Source: Gammaproteobacteria bacterium
GTDB lineage: Bacteria; Pseudomonadota; Gammaproteobacteria; Pseudomonadales; Azotimanducaceae
Reading direction: 5' to 3'
DNA: 50,279 nt
NCBI GenBank assembly: GCA_002728675.1
Contig: PBVL01000033.1
Span: 1-50,279 of the forward strand
A program made the translations under genes and the position numbers. Shown one piece after another: positions 25,879-35,714 of the stretch (the stretch's first letter is position 1; every line of letters starts with the position of its first letter). Below the pieces are notes generated by a model that saw only the letters and a list, made by a program, of their open reading frames with translations, did no database searches and was not told where the DNA came from.

Positions 25879-26640
25879 ATGTGGTTTGGAATGGTCACGC
25901 TGTTCCCGGAGATGTTCCGGGCGATCACCGGATTCGGGATTACCGGCCGGGCGGTCGAGCGGGGCCTGGTGCGGCTTACGTGCTGGAATCCTCGGGATTT
26001 CACCCACGACAGGCACCGGACGGTGGACGACTCGCCATACGGTGGGGGGCCGGGGATGGTGCTGAAGGCTGAACCCGTGCTCGCGGCGATTCGCGCGGCA
26101 CGGGAAGCGGCTCCGGCGGGGACGCAGGTTGTGCTGATGTCGCCCCAGGGCGCACCGCTGACCCAGTCACGGCTGGAGCTGTTGGCAGAGGAACCCGGTC
26201 TTGTGCTGGTGTCCGGTCGGTATGAAGGTATCGACGAAAGGGTCGCAGAGAGTGCGATCGACGCCGAGATTTCGGTGGGAGATTTTGTGGTCTCCGGAGG
26301 CGAGCTGCCGTCAATGCTCCTTGTTGACGGGATTACCCGGCTCATCCCTGGGGTTGTGGGCCACGAAGACTCCGTTGCGCTGGATTCGTTCGGCGACGGG
26401 TTGTTGGATCACCCGCATTACACGCGACCAGAGGTGGTCGAGGGGATGGGGGTGCCGGAAGTGTTGCTGTCGGGTGATCACCAAGCGATCTCCCGCTGGC
26501 GGGAGATGCAGGCCCTCGGGCGTACGCGGGAGCGGCGGCCGGACCTGCTGGAAGACCGCACGCTGAGCGAGGCTCAGCAGGGACTGCTCGATGAATACGA
26601 GCAGTCCGGGTCAGACGATAGAATTGAAGTTGAAGATTAA
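25879..26640 (+). CDS. trmD: tRNA (guanine37-N1)-methyltransferase
   Basis: 253 residues from ATG 25879, with CGGAGG upstream; the 15-residue longer reading lacks conservation. The SPOUT trefoil-knot segments that bind S-adenosylmethionine are present: [13 protein letters not shown] and [13 protein letters not shown], with HPHYTRPEV later. TrmD methylates G37 next to the anticodon and prevents frameshifting; it is generally essential. It lies between rimM and rplS as in most proteobacteria. Confidence 0.97.
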   Translation: MWFGMVTLFPEMFRAITGFGITGRAVERGLVRLTCWNPRDFTHDRHRTVDDSPYGGGPGMVLKAEPVLAAIRAAREAAPAGTQVVLMSPQGAPLTQSRLELLAEEPGLVLVSGRYEGIDERVAESAIDAEISVGDFVVSGGELPSMLLVDGITRLIPGVVGHEDSVALDSFGDGLLDHPHYTRPEVVEGMGVPEVLLSGDHQAISRWREMQALGRTRERRPDLLEDRTLSEAQQGLLDEYEQSGSDDRIEVED

Positions 26641-26658
26641 CTGCGATAGAGGTGCCTG

Positions 26659-27015
26659 ATGAGCGGTGTGAAGGACAAGGTCATTGCGGAACTCGAAGCC
26701 GCCCAGATGAAAGCCATTCCGGACTTTGCGCCGGGAGATACCGTGGTGGTTCAGGTGCGTGTCCGCGAGGGCAACCGCGAGCGACTTCAGGCGTTCGAAG
26801 GTGTCGTGATTGGCAAGCGCAATCGCGGCCTCAACTCTGCATTCACCGTGCGCAAGATCTCGCACGGTGTTGGCGTCGAGCGGACCTTCCAGTCGCACAG
26901 CCCGCTGATCGAGAGCATTTCGGTCAAGCGCCGGGGTGACGTGCGCCAGGCGAAGCTCTACTACCTCCGCGAGCGCAGTGGCCGCTCGGCGCGGATCAAG
27001 GAAAAGCTCAGCTGA
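26659..27015 (+). CDS. rplS: 50S ribosomal protein L19
   Basis: 118 residues, the normal size. [40 protein letters not shown] and [18 protein letters not shown] are characteristic. L19 lies at the subunit interface. It starts 18 bases after trmD and is followed by a hairpin, the end of the operon. Confidence 0.97.
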   Translation: MSGVKDKVIAELEAAQMKAIPDFAPGDTVVVQVRVREGNRERLQAFEGVVIGKRNRGLNSAFTVRKISHGVGVERTFQSHSPLIESISVKRRGDVRQAKLYYLRERSGRSARIKEKLS

Positions 27016-27021
27016 TCTGTT

Positions 27022-27040
27022 GCCGGGGCGTATCCCCGGC
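27022..27040 (+). terminator. Hairpin after rplS
   Basis: GCCGGGG and CCCCGGC form a 7-bp stem with a CGTAT loop, 7 bases after the rplS stop. There is no U-run. The roughly 150 bases between it and xerD hold nothing recognised. Confidence 0.45.
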
Positions 27041-27188
27041 GATCGCGGCCTTCGCCTGAGGAGGTCGCACCCACGTCCGGGGCGCACCTCCCTGCGCCGC
27101 GGTCATCATTGCGGAACTCGCGATCTGCCACGTCTGGCGGGTAGATCGCCAACTCCGGCCGTGCAAAGAAACCCATCGCGATCAGCCG

Positions 27189-28094
27189 CTACCCCCGCGG
27201 ATGATGCTGTTCGTGGAGTTCCGCCATCCGCTGCCGCGCGACGTGGGTATAGATCTGGGTCGTCGAGAGGTCGCTGTGACCGAGCAGGAGCTGGACCACC
27301 CGTAAATCCGCCCCGTGATTGACGAGATGGGTGGCGAACGCGTGCCGCAGCGTGTGTGGTGAGAGCTTTTTCGTGATGCCTGCGTTTGCCGCATGGCGCT
27401 TGATCAGGTGCCAGAATGTCTGACGTGTCATTGCGGTGCCCCGGTTACTTGGAAACACGGCTGGCGAGCCCTGGTTGCCACGCAGGAGTTCAACGCGCGA
27501 GTCCGCAAAGTAGCGGGTCAGCCAACTGAGGGCCTCCTCTCCGAGCGGCACCAGCCGCTCCTTGCTCCCCTTGCCCATCACGCGCACGACACCCTGGCGC
27601 AGATTCAGATCGCTGACCTCGAGCCCAACCAGTTCGCTCACGCGCAGACCGCACGCGTACAGAACCTCCAGCATGGTGCGGTCCCGCATGCCAAGCACCG
27701 TGCCGACGTCAGGCGCGGCGAGGAGCCGTTCGACCTCACCCTCTGTCAGGCTGCCGGGGAGTCCGCGCCCGAGCTTGGGGTTTGCGACTTCCAGTGTTGG
27801 ATCTGACCGGCCGGTATCGCGTGTCCGGCGCTGGTAGAAACGGCGCAGGCTCGACAGGGCGCGTGCGGTGGAACGGGGTTTGGCGCCGGTCTCGTAGCGA
27901 TGTGCGAGGTAGCCGAGCAGGTCTTCCTTGCGCGCGGTCCCGAGGGAGTGTCGCGAGTCGCGTAGCCATGCGGAGAAGGCGCGCAGGTCACGCCCGTAGG
28001 CGTCGAGTGTATTTCGAGACAGCCCTTTTTCGAGCCAGAGGGTGTCCAGGAATGCCTCGATCAGCGCGCTGTCGTCAGGATCGATGTTCCGCAT
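27189..28094 (-). CDS. xerD: Site-specific tyrosine recombinase XerD
   Basis: 301 residues from ATG 28094 (MRNIDPDD); an ATG at 28118 would add eight. The catalytic residues are in order: Arg in ACGLRVSEL, Lys in GKGSKER, His-x-x-Arg in SPHTLRHAFA, His in LLGHSDLST, and the Tyr nucleophile in QIYTH. With XerC it resolves chromosome dimers at dif under FtsK control. Position next to rplS and dsbC matches Pseudomonas-type gene order; XerD rather than XerC is preferred on this context. Confidence 0.93.
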   Translation of the reverse strand: MRNIDPDDSALIEAFLDTLWLEKGLSRNTLDAYGRDLRAFSAWLRDSRHSLGTARKEDLLGYLAHRYETGAKPRSTARALSSLRRFYQRRTRDTGRSDPTLEVANPKLGRGLPGSLTEGEVERLLAAPDVGTVLGMRDRTMLEVLYACGLRVSELVGLEVSDLNLRQGVVRVMGKGSKERLVPLGEEALSWLTRYFADSRVELLRGNQGSPAVFPSNRGTAMTRQTFWHLIKRHAANAGITKKLSPHTLRHAFATHLVNHGADLRVVQLLLGHSDLSTTQIYTHVARQRMAELHEQHHPRG

Positions 28095-28158
28095 GGGGCG
28101 TGTTGCTGGCCTCAGCAAGTCGGGAGGTCGGAAAAGCAGGCTACTTTAGTGTGTCCGC

Positions 28159-28195
28159 CCCGCGGGGTCATTAGTGCGCCCGCGGGGTCATTAGT
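28159..28195. repeat. Short tandem repeat upstream of xerD
   Basis: CCCGCGGGGTCATTAGT occurs at 28159-28175 and again at 28179-28195, a 20-base period, within a longer TGTCCGCCC-flanked stretch. It lies in the roughly 280-base space between divergent xerD and dsbC. No function is evident. Confidence 0.6.
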
Positions 28196-28343
28196 CTGTC
28201 CGCCCTGTGGGCTTGCGGCACCGCTCATCGCTGCGGAGGGGCCGTTCGTACCTGGCCGGAATCAAATCCGCGGGCTGGCGGTCTCTGCTAGGGCCATTTG
28301 CGCTGCCGGCAGGTCAACGTGAGCGGTTATACTGAGTTTACCC

Positions 28344-28361
28344 ACCAGCCTTCCGGCTGGT
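28344..28361 (+). other. Hairpin in the dsbC leader
   Basis: ACCAGCC and GGCTGGT form a perfect 7-bp stem with a TTCC loop, 16 bases before the dsbC ATG and just after a TATACT (28328-28333) that could be a -10 box. It would lie at the very 5' end of the transcript. Confidence 0.35.
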
Positions 28362-28377
28362 CTTCGAGGCCCGACAG

Positions 28378-29121
28378 ATGAATCTGACACGACTCCCGGC
28401 GCTATTCGCCTGTGCACTGATGCTGAGCGTTGCCGCTCATGCCGAGGTCGACGTTGCCGACGTCAAGGCGAAGCTGCTGCAGGCGCGACCCAACCTGCCC
28501 ATCGAGTCGATCCGGACCGCCGAGTTGCCCGGCTTCGTGCAGGTGAACCTCACTGGCGGACACATGCTCTACGTCAGCGAGGATGCGAAGTATTTCATTG
28601 CGGGCGATCTCTATCGGGTCGACCAGACTGACTTCGTCAATGTGTCCGATGAGGAACGCAACGTCTCCCGGAAGGCACTGATCGACTCGCTCGACGAAGA
28701 AGACATGCTGGTCTTCACCCCCGGTGCGGGCAAGGTCAAAGCGACTGTCACGGTGTTCACCGACATTGACTGCGGATACTGCCGCAAGCTCCACCAGGAA
28801 GTGCCTGAACTCAACCGCCTCGGCATTGCGGTCCGCTACCTGGCGTATCCGCGCGCCGGCATCGATTCCGACTCCTACAACAAGATCGTGTCCGCGTGGT
28901 GCTCGAACGATCCACTCGGCGCGCTGACGAAGGCCAAGCGCGGCGAGGCGATTCCGACGCGCAAGTGTGACAACCCGGTGGCTCGTCAGTACGCGCTGGG
29001 CAGCGAGGTTGGCGTGACCGGCACCCCGACCCTGATCTATGACAACGGCTTCATGCAGGGCGGTTACCTGCCGGCGAAACGCCTGGCCGATCGTCTGGGC
29101 ATTGAGGTCGCCTCCAACTAG
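28378..29121 (+). CDS. dsbC: Thiol:disulfide interchange protein DsbC
   Basis: 247 residues. A signal peptide (residues 1-22, ending AAHA) sends it to the periplasm. An N-terminal dimerisation domain precedes a thioredoxin-like domain with the active CGYC at 132-135 (FTDIDCGYCRKLHQE); a second Cys pair (WCSND, KCDNP) matches the structural disulfide of DsbC. It isomerises wrong disulfides in exported proteins, kept reduced by DsbD. The cis-Pro loop GVTGTPTLIYDNG is intact. It sits between xerD and hom as in related genomes. Confidence 0.95.
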   Translation: MNLTRLPALFACALMLSVAAHAEVDVADVKAKLLQARPNLPIESIRTAELPGFVQVNLTGGHMLYVSEDAKYFIAGDLYRVDQTDFVNVSDEERNVSRKALIDSLDEEDMLVFTPGAGKVKATVTVFTDIDCGYCRKLHQEVPELNRLGIAVRYLAYPRAGIDSDSYNKIVSAWCSNDPLGALTKAKRGEAIPTRKCDNPVARQYALGSEVGVTGTPTLIYDNGFMQGGYLPAKRLADRLGIEVASN

Positions 29122-29230
29122 CCACCCGTTGCCAGCCGTGAGGTTGGCGACCGCTTGCCGAACGGTGTCTGGTCACTGACAGTCGAGCAATGCCCGGCAA
29201 ACCGAATGCCACGGGATTGTCGCGGTTTCC

Positions 29231-29259
29231 TTCAAGTTCGACCGCCAACGCCGTATAGT
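29231..29259 (+). promoter_or_regulatory. Possible promoter of the alaC-like gene
   Basis: TTCAAG at 29231-29236 and TATAGT at 29254-29259 are 17 bases apart, 31 bases before the ATG. The -10 is good, the -35 weak. Confidence 0.35.
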
Positions 29260-29290
29260 GTGCGGCTTCGATCGCAAGCCCAGCAGAGTG

Positions 29291-30484
29291 ATGGACGAGT
29301 TCCCGCGCATCAAGCGCCTGCCCCCCTACATCTTCAGTATCACTGACTCTCTGAGGCGTGAGGCGCGCAGTCGCGGCGAGGACATCATCGACTTCGGGAT
29401 GGGTAACCCGGATCAGCCGACGCCCCGCCACATCGTCGACAAACTCGTCGAGACGGTGCAGCGCGGGGACACGCACCGGTACTCCCAGTCGAAAGGGATA
29501 CCCCGCTTGCGCAAGGCGATCTGCGACTGGTATCAGCGGCGCTACGATGTGGACCTCGATCCCGAGACCGAAGCGATCGTGACGCTCGGTTCGAAGGAAG
29601 GGATCGCGCACCTCGCGCTCGCGATTCTGGGTCCGGGCGACACCGTGCTGGTCCCCAACCCGTCATACCCGATCCATCCGTTCGGTTTTGTCATAGCGGA
29701 CGCGGACGTGAAGCACGTACCGCTGACGCCCGGCGTGGACTTCTTCTCCGAACTCGAGTCGGCCATCCGCAACTCGTGGCCGAAACCCAAGGTGCTGGTC
29801 GTCAACTTCCCGGGCAACCCGACGACCCAGTGCGTCGAACTCGAATTCTTCGAGAAGCTTGTCGCGATCGCGAAGGAGAACAGCATCTGGGTCGTACAGG
29901 ATCTCGCATACGCGGACCTGGTGTTCGACGGCTACGAAGCGCCTTCGATTCTCCAGGTGCCGGGCGCCAAGGAGATCGCGGTGGAATTCTTCTCGCTCTC
30001 GAAAAGCTACAACATGCCAGGTTGGCGCATGGGTTTCTGTGTTGGCAATCCGACACTCGTTGGCGCGCTGTCACGGATCAAGAGCTACATGGACTACGGC
30101 ATGTTCACGCCGATCCAGGTTGCGGCAATCGCGGCACTCGAAGGCGACCAGACGTGTGTCGAAGAGATTCGGGACATGTACCAAAGTCGCCGCGACGTGT
30201 TGTGCGAAGGCCTGAACGCGGCCGGTTGGGAAGTCGAGGCGCCGAAGGCGACGATGTTCGTCTGGGCGAAGATACCGCCGCAGTTCCAGAACATGGGCTC
30301 GCTCGAGTTCTCCAAGTACCTGCTGAAAGAGGCCAAGGTGGCCGTCTCGCCTGGGATTGGTTTCGGCCAGTACGGCGATGATCACGTCCGCTTCGCGCTG
30401 ATCGAGAACGAACACCGAACGCGACAGGCGTTGCGCGGGATTCGTCGAATGTTGCGTAACGCCACACCCGAAGCGGCCGGCTGA
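29291..30484 (+). CDS. alaC: PLP-dependent aminotransferase, alanine transaminase AlaC type
   Basis: 397 residues from ATG 29291. Fold-type I class I aminotransferase: the PLP lysine is in [17 protein letters not shown], and the Asn/Asp that hold the cofactor are in [10 protein letters not shown] and [13 protein letters not shown]. The beginning [12 protein letters not shown] and the [11 protein letters not shown] motif are characteristic of the AlaC/YfdZ group, which makes alanine from pyruvate and glutamate. It lies directly upstream of hom in a region devoted to amino-acid and protein metabolism. Related aspartate-family aminotransferases cannot be wholly excluded. Confidence 0.88.
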   Translation: MDEFPRIKRLPPYIFSITDSLRREARSRGEDIIDFGMGNPDQPTPRHIVDKLVETVQRGDTHRYSQSKGIPRLRKAICDWYQRRYDVDLDPETEAIVTLGSKEGIAHLALAILGPGDTVLVPNPSYPIHPFGFVIADADVKHVPLTPGVDFFSELESAIRNSWPKPKVLVVNFPGNPTTQCVELEFFEKLVAIAKENSIWVVQDLAYADLVFDGYEAPSILQVPGAKEIAVEFFSLSKSYNMPGWRMGFCVGNPTLVGALSRIKSYMDYGMFTPIQVAAIAALEGDQTCVEEIRDMYQSRRDVLCEGLNAAGWEVEAPKATMFVWAKIPPQFQNMGSLEFSKYLLKEAKVAVSPGIGFGQYGDDHVRFALIENEHRTRQALRGIRRMLRNATPEAAG

Positions 30485-30547
30485 ACGGCTGCACGTGCGC
30501 GCACATCGCGCGCTCCGCAACGACATTGACTTCAAAGGACTAGCGAT

Positions 30548-31843
30548 ATGGCTGAGGGGCTGGGTGTTGGAATCTGCGGTCTCGGCACGGTGGGATCGGG
30601 CACGTTCAACCTGCTCTTTGGCAACCGGGCTGAAATCGAGAGCAAGGTCGGGACGCCCGTCGAGGTGCGCCTGGTGGGATGCCGCCGGGATCATCCGGAC
30701 TGCGATCTGGCGGGCACGCGCGTCACGCGCGACATCTTCGACGTTGTCGGCGACAGTGAGGTTGATGTCGTCTGCGAACTCATCGGCGGTACGGACGCCG
30801 CGCTCGAACTCGTGCGCGGGGCGCTCGACGCGGGTCAGCATGTGGTCACAGCAAACAAGGCGCTGATCGCCGAACACGGTGCGGCACTGTTCGAGCTTGC
30901 TGCGGAGAAGGGTGTGCAGCTTCGCTTCGAGGCCGCCATCGCGGGGGGCATTCCCATCGTCAAGGCGGTGCGGGAGGGACTCTCGGGCAACCGTATCGAG
31001 GGGATCGCCGGCATCATCAACGGCACCTCGAACTTCATCCTGACGGAGATGTCCGGACTGGGGAATCGCGGCTTCGACGAGGTGCTCGCCGAGGCCCAGG
31101 AACTGGGCTATGCGGAAGCTGATCCAACCTTCGACGTGGAAGGGATCGATGCGGCGCACAAGCTGACGATTCTCTCTTCGATCGCCTTTGGTGTGCCGCT
31201 CGCGTTCGAGCACATCTATACAGAAGGCATCTCGGCAGTCACCGTCGACGACATTCGTTACGCGCAGGAACTCGGCTACCGGCTGAAACATCTCGGCATC
31301 ACGCGACGCCGGGAATCCGGGGTGGAACTCCGGGTGCATCCAACGCTCGTGCCGGAAACGGAACTGATCGCGAAGGTGGATGGCGTCATGAATGCGGTGC
31401 TGGTGTCGTCCGACGCTGCCGGCACAACCCTGTACTACGGCGCGGGCGCCGGTTCGTTGCCGACCGCGTCCTCGGTGGTTGCGGATGTCATCGACGTGGC
31501 ACGGTCTGTCGGTGCGACCCACGCGGTGTCGAACCTCGGCTTTGCCGGGGGGACCAGCGACGCCCGGGTGCTGCCCATCGACGAGACCCGCTCGGCGTTC
31601 TATCTCAAGCTCACGGTCGAGGATCGTCCCGGCGTCATGGCGAGTCTGTCGACGACGCTGTCCGAGCACGACATCAGTATCGAGAGCCTCATCCAGAAGG
31701 ACGCGAGCGGTGGTCAGGTGCCGATCGTGCTCATCACGAACGAGGTACAGGAGTCGCAGTTCGACGCGGCGGTCCGGGCGATCGAGTCTGCTGACTACAC
31801 GCAGGGTGAGGTGACGCGAATTCGCGTGGTGGCGTTCAACTGA
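30548..31843 (+). CDS. hom: Homoserine dehydrogenase
   Basis: 431 residues, the standard monofunctional length. The NAD(P)-binding GICGLGTVGSG opens the protein; the catalytic domain has VVTANKALIAEHG, GIAGIINGTSNFILT and ADPTFDVEGIDAAHKL; a C-terminal ACT domain (KLTVEDRPGVMASLSTTLSE) likely senses threonine. It reduces aspartate semialdehyde to homoserine. In related bacteria thrC usually follows hom; here recJ follows at once and thrC is absent from the window. Confidence 0.96.
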   Translation: MAEGLGVGICGLGTVGSGTFNLLFGNRAEIESKVGTPVEVRLVGCRRDHPDCDLAGTRVTRDIFDVVGDSEVDVVCELIGGTDAALELVRGALDAGQHVVTANKALIAEHGAALFELAAEKGVQLRFEAAIAGGIPIVKAVREGLSGNRIEGIAGIINGTSNFILTEMSGLGNRGFDEVLAEAQELGYAEADPTFDVEGIDAAHKLTILSSIAFGVPLAFEHIYTEGISAVTVDDIRYAQELGYRLKHLGITRRRESGVELRVHPTLVPETELIAKVDGVMNAVLVSSDAAGTTLYYGAGAGSLPTASSVVADVIDVARSVGATHAVSNLGFAGGTSDARVLPIDETRSAFYLKLTVEDRPGVMASLSTTLSEHDISIESLIQKDASGGQVPIVLITNEVQESQFDAAVRAIESADYTQGEVTRIRVVAFN

Positions 31844-31883
31844 TTCCTGTCCCGAACGACCGGGTGCACGTTATGCTCGGAGC

Positions 31884-33599
31884 GTGACCAAGACCCTCAT
31901 TCGACGCGACGCCCCGGGCACGGCCCTTTCGGCTGATCTGCCCCCGCTGCTCAATCGCCTGTATGCCAGTCGCGGCGTCACGACGAGCGAAGACCTGGAC
32001 CTCGCGCTCAGGCACCTGCTCCCGCCGGCGGACCTGAAGGGGATTCCGGAGGCGGTCGCGGTGCTCTCGGCAGCCCTGGACGCCGGGGAGCGCATCCTCA
32101 TCGTGGGCGACTTCGACTGTGACGGCGCGACGAGTTCGGCCCTGATGGTCTCGGTGCTCCGGAGCATGGGCGCAACGGCCGAGTACCTCGTGCCCAACCG
32201 GTTCGAATACGGCTACGGACTGACTCCCGAGATTGTCGATGTCGGGCTCGGGCTCGAACCAAACGTGATCGTGACCGTCGATAACGGCATCTCGAGCATG
32301 GCGGGGGTCCGGTACGCGAAAGACATGGGGTTGAGGGTGGTCGTGACGGATCATCACCTCCCCGCCGCGGAACTCCCGCCCGCGGACGCGATCGTCAATC
32401 CGAATCAGCCCGGTTGCGGCTTCCCCTCGAAGAACCTTGCGGGCGTCGGCGTAGCGTTCTATCTGCTGTCGGCGCTCCGGGCATCGCTGCGCCGGCGTGG
32501 CTGGTTCGAGGCGAATGGGGTGCCCGAGCCGAATCTTGCGGACCGGCTGGACCTCGTGTCGCTTGGTACGGTGGCCGACGTCGTGCCGCTTGACCGCAAC
32601 AACCGTGTCCTCGTCAACGAAGGGTTACGGCGCATCCGGGCGGGGCGCGGCCTGCCGGGGATCAACGCGCTGATTGCCGCTTCCGGCAAAGATGCGCGGT
32701 TCCTGACTTCGGTCGACATGGCATTTGCGCTGGCGCCAAGACTGAACGCAGCGGGCCGCCTCGAGGACATGTCGCTCGGCATCAACTGCCTGCTGGAACC
32801 TCAGCCGGACAAGGCCCGCGAGATGGCGGGACGGCTGAACGAACTCAACGTCTCGCGCCGTGGGATCGAGCTCGACATGAAGGAACAGGCAGAGGCTTCG
32901 CTTGCCAGGGTCGAGGCGGTCGATGCGATGGCAGTGGGACTGGCGCTCTACGAGCCGGACTGGCACCAGGGCGTCGTGGGTATTGTGGCGTCGCGCATCA
33001 AGGACCGGTACAACCGGCCGGTGTTCGCGTTTGCGCCGGGAGACCCGGGCGAGCTGAAAGGCTCGGGGCGGTCGATCGAGGGCCTGCACATCCGCGACGC
33101 CCTCGATGCCATCGCCGCCCGCTACCAGGGACTCGTCATCAAGTTTGGCGGGCACGCCATGGCCGCCGGACTCTCGATTCGGGAGGCCGACTTCCCCGCG
33201 TTCCGTGACGCGTTCGATGAGGAAGCGCGCCGCTGGCTCGCCCGGGACGATCTCGAGGCAACGATCCTTTCGGACGGTGAACTCGAGTGCCAGGTCGACG
33301 TTTCGCTCGCCCGGCAGGTCCTGGAAGGTGGACCATGGGGGCAGGGCTTCCCGCCCCCCGTCTTCGACGGCAACTTCGAAATCCTCTCCCAGAAGATCGT
33401 CGGGGGGCGGCATCTGAAACTGAAAGCGCGGCATGCGAAAACCGATCAGGTGTTCGATGCCATCGCGTTCGGCAAGGATCGCCTGATCGAGAATCGCCAC
33501 TGTCGGCTCGTGTTTCGTATCGACGTGAATCTGTACAACGGGCTCATGTCCGTACAGTTGATCGTGGATGAGGTGGACCCGGTCATGAAAACCGCCTGA
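31884..33599 (+). CDS. recJ: Single-stranded-DNA exonuclease RecJ
   Basis: 571 residues from GTG 31884, close to the usual 577. The DHH phosphoesterase motifs are intact: ILIVGDFDCDGATSSAL, VTVDNGISS, VVVTDHHLP and ADVVPLDRNNR. The DHHA1 and OB regions contain GSGRSIEGLHI and IKFGGHAMAAG. RecJ degrades 5' single-stranded ends in recombination and mismatch repair. A 40-base gap separates it from hom. Confidence 0.96.
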   Translation: MTKTLIRRDAPGTALSADLPPLLNRLYASRGVTTSEDLDLALRHLLPPADLKGIPEAVAVLSAALDAGERILIVGDFDCDGATSSALMVSVLRSMGATAEYLVPNRFEYGYGLTPEIVDVGLGLEPNVIVTVDNGISSMAGVRYAKDMGLRVVVTDHHLPAAELPPADAIVNPNQPGCGFPSKNLAGVGVAFYLLSALRASLRRRGWFEANGVPEPNLADRLDLVSLGTVADVVPLDRNNRVLVNEGLRRIRAGRGLPGINALIAASGKDARFLTSVDMAFALAPRLNAAGRLEDMSLGINCLLEPQPDKAREMAGRLNELNVSRRGIELDMKEQAEASLARVEAVDAMAVGLALYEPDWHQGVVGIVASRIKDRYNRPVFAFAPGDPGELKGSGRSIEGLHIRDALDAIAARYQGLVIKFGGHAMAAGLSIREADFPAFRDAFDEEARRWLARDDLEATILSDGELECQVDVSLARQVLEGGPWGQGFPPPVFDGNFEILSQKIVGGRHLKLKARHAKTDQVFDAIAFGKDRLIENRHCRLVFRIDVNLYNGLMSVQLIVDEVDPVMKTA

Positions 33600-33655
33600 G
33601 CGCCTCCGCGGCGCGCTGCGATATAGTCGGGCTCAACATTCGGAGGGGATTGGTG

Positions 33656-34588
33656 ATGGGGCGACTGGCGTGGGTTGCGGTATTGGGTTGGATGGTCGCG
33701 GCGGCGGCTGTCGCGGAAGACTGGTATCCGTCGAAATGGGGTGCTGACGATACGCTAGGCGCCATCAATACCCTGTCTCCTGAGAAGGTGATTCAGGCCG
33801 CGCGCCTCGTGAAGACCGGCAAGACCTACCGGCTCGGCGTGGTCACCGGCCCCAACACACCGGCCTATCCGCCGCGCAGCTTCTCGCTCACCGTGCTGCA
33901 GCTGAACGACGGCACGGGGACGCCGCTCGGGACCAACAAGGCGACCGGCAATGACGACCTGATGTTCATGTGGATGGGGATTGGCAGTCAGATCGACGGT
34001 CTTGGCCACATGGGGCTCGACCACGTGTACTACAACGGCAACCGGGCGCAGGACTTCGTGCAGAACACGGGACTGACGAAGCTCTCGGTCGACAAGCTGC
34101 CGCCGATCGTGACCCGCGGCGTGCTGCTCGACATGACCGACCATTTCGGCACGGACATGCTCGAAGCGGGTACCGCGTTCAACTCGAAGGAGATCAAGGC
34201 GCAGGCGAGGAAGCAGGGCGTGACAATCGGCAAAGGCGATGTCGTGCTCTTTCACACCGGCTGGCTGAACCTCGTCGGGGTCGACAACGAGCGATTCATG
34301 GCGGGCCAGCCCGGACTCGGGGTCGACGGCGCGGAGTACCTCGCGAGCCTCGACGTCGTGGCGATCGGCTCGGACGGCTGGGCGCTCGAGGTCCTGCCGG
34401 GCGAAGATCCCGCGCTTGCCTTCCCCGTGCATCCGATCCTGCTGGCCAAGCATGGCATCTACATCCTCGAGGTGATGGACACGCGTGAGCTTGCCAAAGA
34501 CAAGGTCTCCGAGTTTCTGTTCGTGCTGGGCCAGCCGCGCTTCGAGGGCTCCGTGCAGGCAGTGATCAACCCGGTCGCCATCCGTTAG
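33656..34588 (+). CDS. Exported cyclase-family protein (kynurenine-formamidase fold)
   Basis: 310 residues. ATG 33656 is chosen, 7 bases after GGAGGGG; TTG 33650 and GTG 33653 are in frame too. A signal peptide with a cut near AVA-ED suggests periplasmic location. The family core is seen in WGADDTLGAINTLSPEKV and VVLFHTGWL. The usual metal motif HxGTHxD appears as SQIDGLGHMG, the variant found in the longer cyclase branch, so metal use may differ. It may hydrolyse an amide or lactone; the substrate is unknown. A TATAGT lies at 33622-33627. Confidence 0.8.
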   Translation: MGRLAWVAVLGWMVAAAAVAEDWYPSKWGADDTLGAINTLSPEKVIQAARLVKTGKTYRLGVVTGPNTPAYPPRSFSLTVLQLNDGTGTPLGTNKATGNDDLMFMWMGIGSQIDGLGHMGLDHVYYNGNRAQDFVQNTGLTKLSVDKLPPIVTRGVLLDMTDHFGTDMLEAGTAFNSKEIKAQARKQGVTIGKGDVVLFHTGWLNLVGVDNERFMAGQPGLGVDGAEYLASLDVVAIGSDGWALEVLPGEDPALAFPVHPILLAKHGIYILEVMDTRELAKDKVSEFLFVLGQPRFEGSVQAVINPVAIR

Positions 34589-34607
34589 GCACGCGGCGTC
34601 TCGCATC

Positions 34608-35714
34608 GTGCGCGTTCTGCTGCTGTCCGCGTACGACGCCCGCAGCCACCGGTACTGGCGCGAGGGCGTCGTCGCGCACCTGCCCGAGTTCGACTTCGAG
34701 GTGCATACGCTGCCGGCCAGGTTCTTCTCATGGCGCTTCCGGGGCAACTCGCTGACGTGGGCGGACGCGGACTTCGGCGAACACGACGTCATTCTGGCGA
34801 CATCCATGACGGACCTGTCCGCACTGCGCGGCCTGAACCGCCGGGTTGCTGCAACACCCGCGGTGCTCTACTTCCATGAGAACCAGTTCGCCTATCCGAG
34901 TGACGAACCCGCCGCTCATCTGGTCGATCGTCAGGTCACCAGCATCTACGGCGCGCTTGCCGCCGAGCGAATCGCGTTCAACTCGGACTACAACCGGCAC
35001 ACGTTCCTCGACGGCGCTCGCGCTCTGCTGAAACGTCTGCCGGACGGCGTGCCAAAAGGGACGGTGGACAGGCTGGCGGCCCGCAGCACTGTACTACCTG
35101 TTCCCCTCGGCGAGGAGTGTTTTGCCGGAGCGAAGCGACGGAGCACGGACACGTTCGACATCGTGTGGAATCACCGCTGGGAGGCGGACAAGGGACCCGC
35201 ACGTCTGCTGGCGGTGGTCGCGGCGCTGCTGGGTCGCGGCACGCCGTTCCGGATGCACCTGCTTGGCGGTGACGTGACGAGACCGCATCCCGAGATCGAG
35301 AGGGCGGCGGCGCTGCTGCGTGAGCGAGGCTGTCTTGGACATTACGGCCAGCTCCCTCAGCGGGATGACTACCTCGAGTGTCTCCGCACATCACATGTCG
35401 TGCTCTCGACAACCCTGCACGAGTTTCAGGGACTTGCCGTGCAGGAGGCAATGGCGCTCGGCTGCATTCCGGTGGTGCCGAACAGACTGGCTTATCCCGG
35501 GTACGTCCCCGAAGCACTGCGGTATGCGGGCAGTGACGATGTTGCGCTTGAGGCGTCCGCGGCGGCAGATCTGATCGACCGGGTCGCCCGGGGGGTGGAC
35601 GTGCAGTGTGATTTGATGAAGGACGTTGCCTGGCCCGTCATGGCTCAGCGGTACCGTGACCTGCTTGTTGACGCAGTCTCCGCGCGCGGGTCATCCCAGC
35701 CGAATTCGCTGTAG
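34608..35714 (+). CDS. DUF3524/GTDC1-type glycosyltransferase (possible tRNA-queuosine mannosyltransferase)
   Basis: 368 residues from GTG 34608. The N-terminal DUF3524 domain ([18 protein letters not shown], then [12 protein letters not shown]) and the C-terminal GT4-type donor site ([19 protein letters not shown], then VVPNRLAYP) match human GTDC1, now known as QTMAN, which mannosylates queuosine in tRNA-Asp. Bacterial members share both domains; their acceptor is not established, so the tRNA role is inference. It starts 20 bases after the cyclase gene. Its last 70 bases overlap the 3' end of the convergent Nudix gene. Confidence 0.8.
   Translation: MRVLLLSAYDARSHRYWREGVVAHLPEFDFEVHTLPARFFSWRFRGNSLTWADADFGEHDVILATSMTDLSALRGLNRRVAATPAVLYFHENQFAYPSDEPAAHLVDRQVTSIYGALAAERIAFNSDYNRHTFLDGARALLKRLPDGVPKGTVDRLAARSTVLPVPLGEECFAGAKRRSTDTFDIVWNHRWEADKGPARLLAVVAALLGRGTPFRMHLLGGDVTRPHPEIERAAALLRERGCLGHYGQLPQRDDYLECLRTSHVVLSTTLHEFQGLAVQEAMALGCIPVVPNRLAYPGYVPEALRYAGSDDVALEASAAADLIDRVARGVDVQCDLMKDVAWPVMAQRYRDLLVDAVSARGSSQPNSL

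Noticed and set aside
26961-27176. Minus-strand frame MGFFARPELAIYPPDVADRE between rplS and xerD
   Set aside because: It runs into the rplS coding region antisense and has no recognisable motif; treated as chance.
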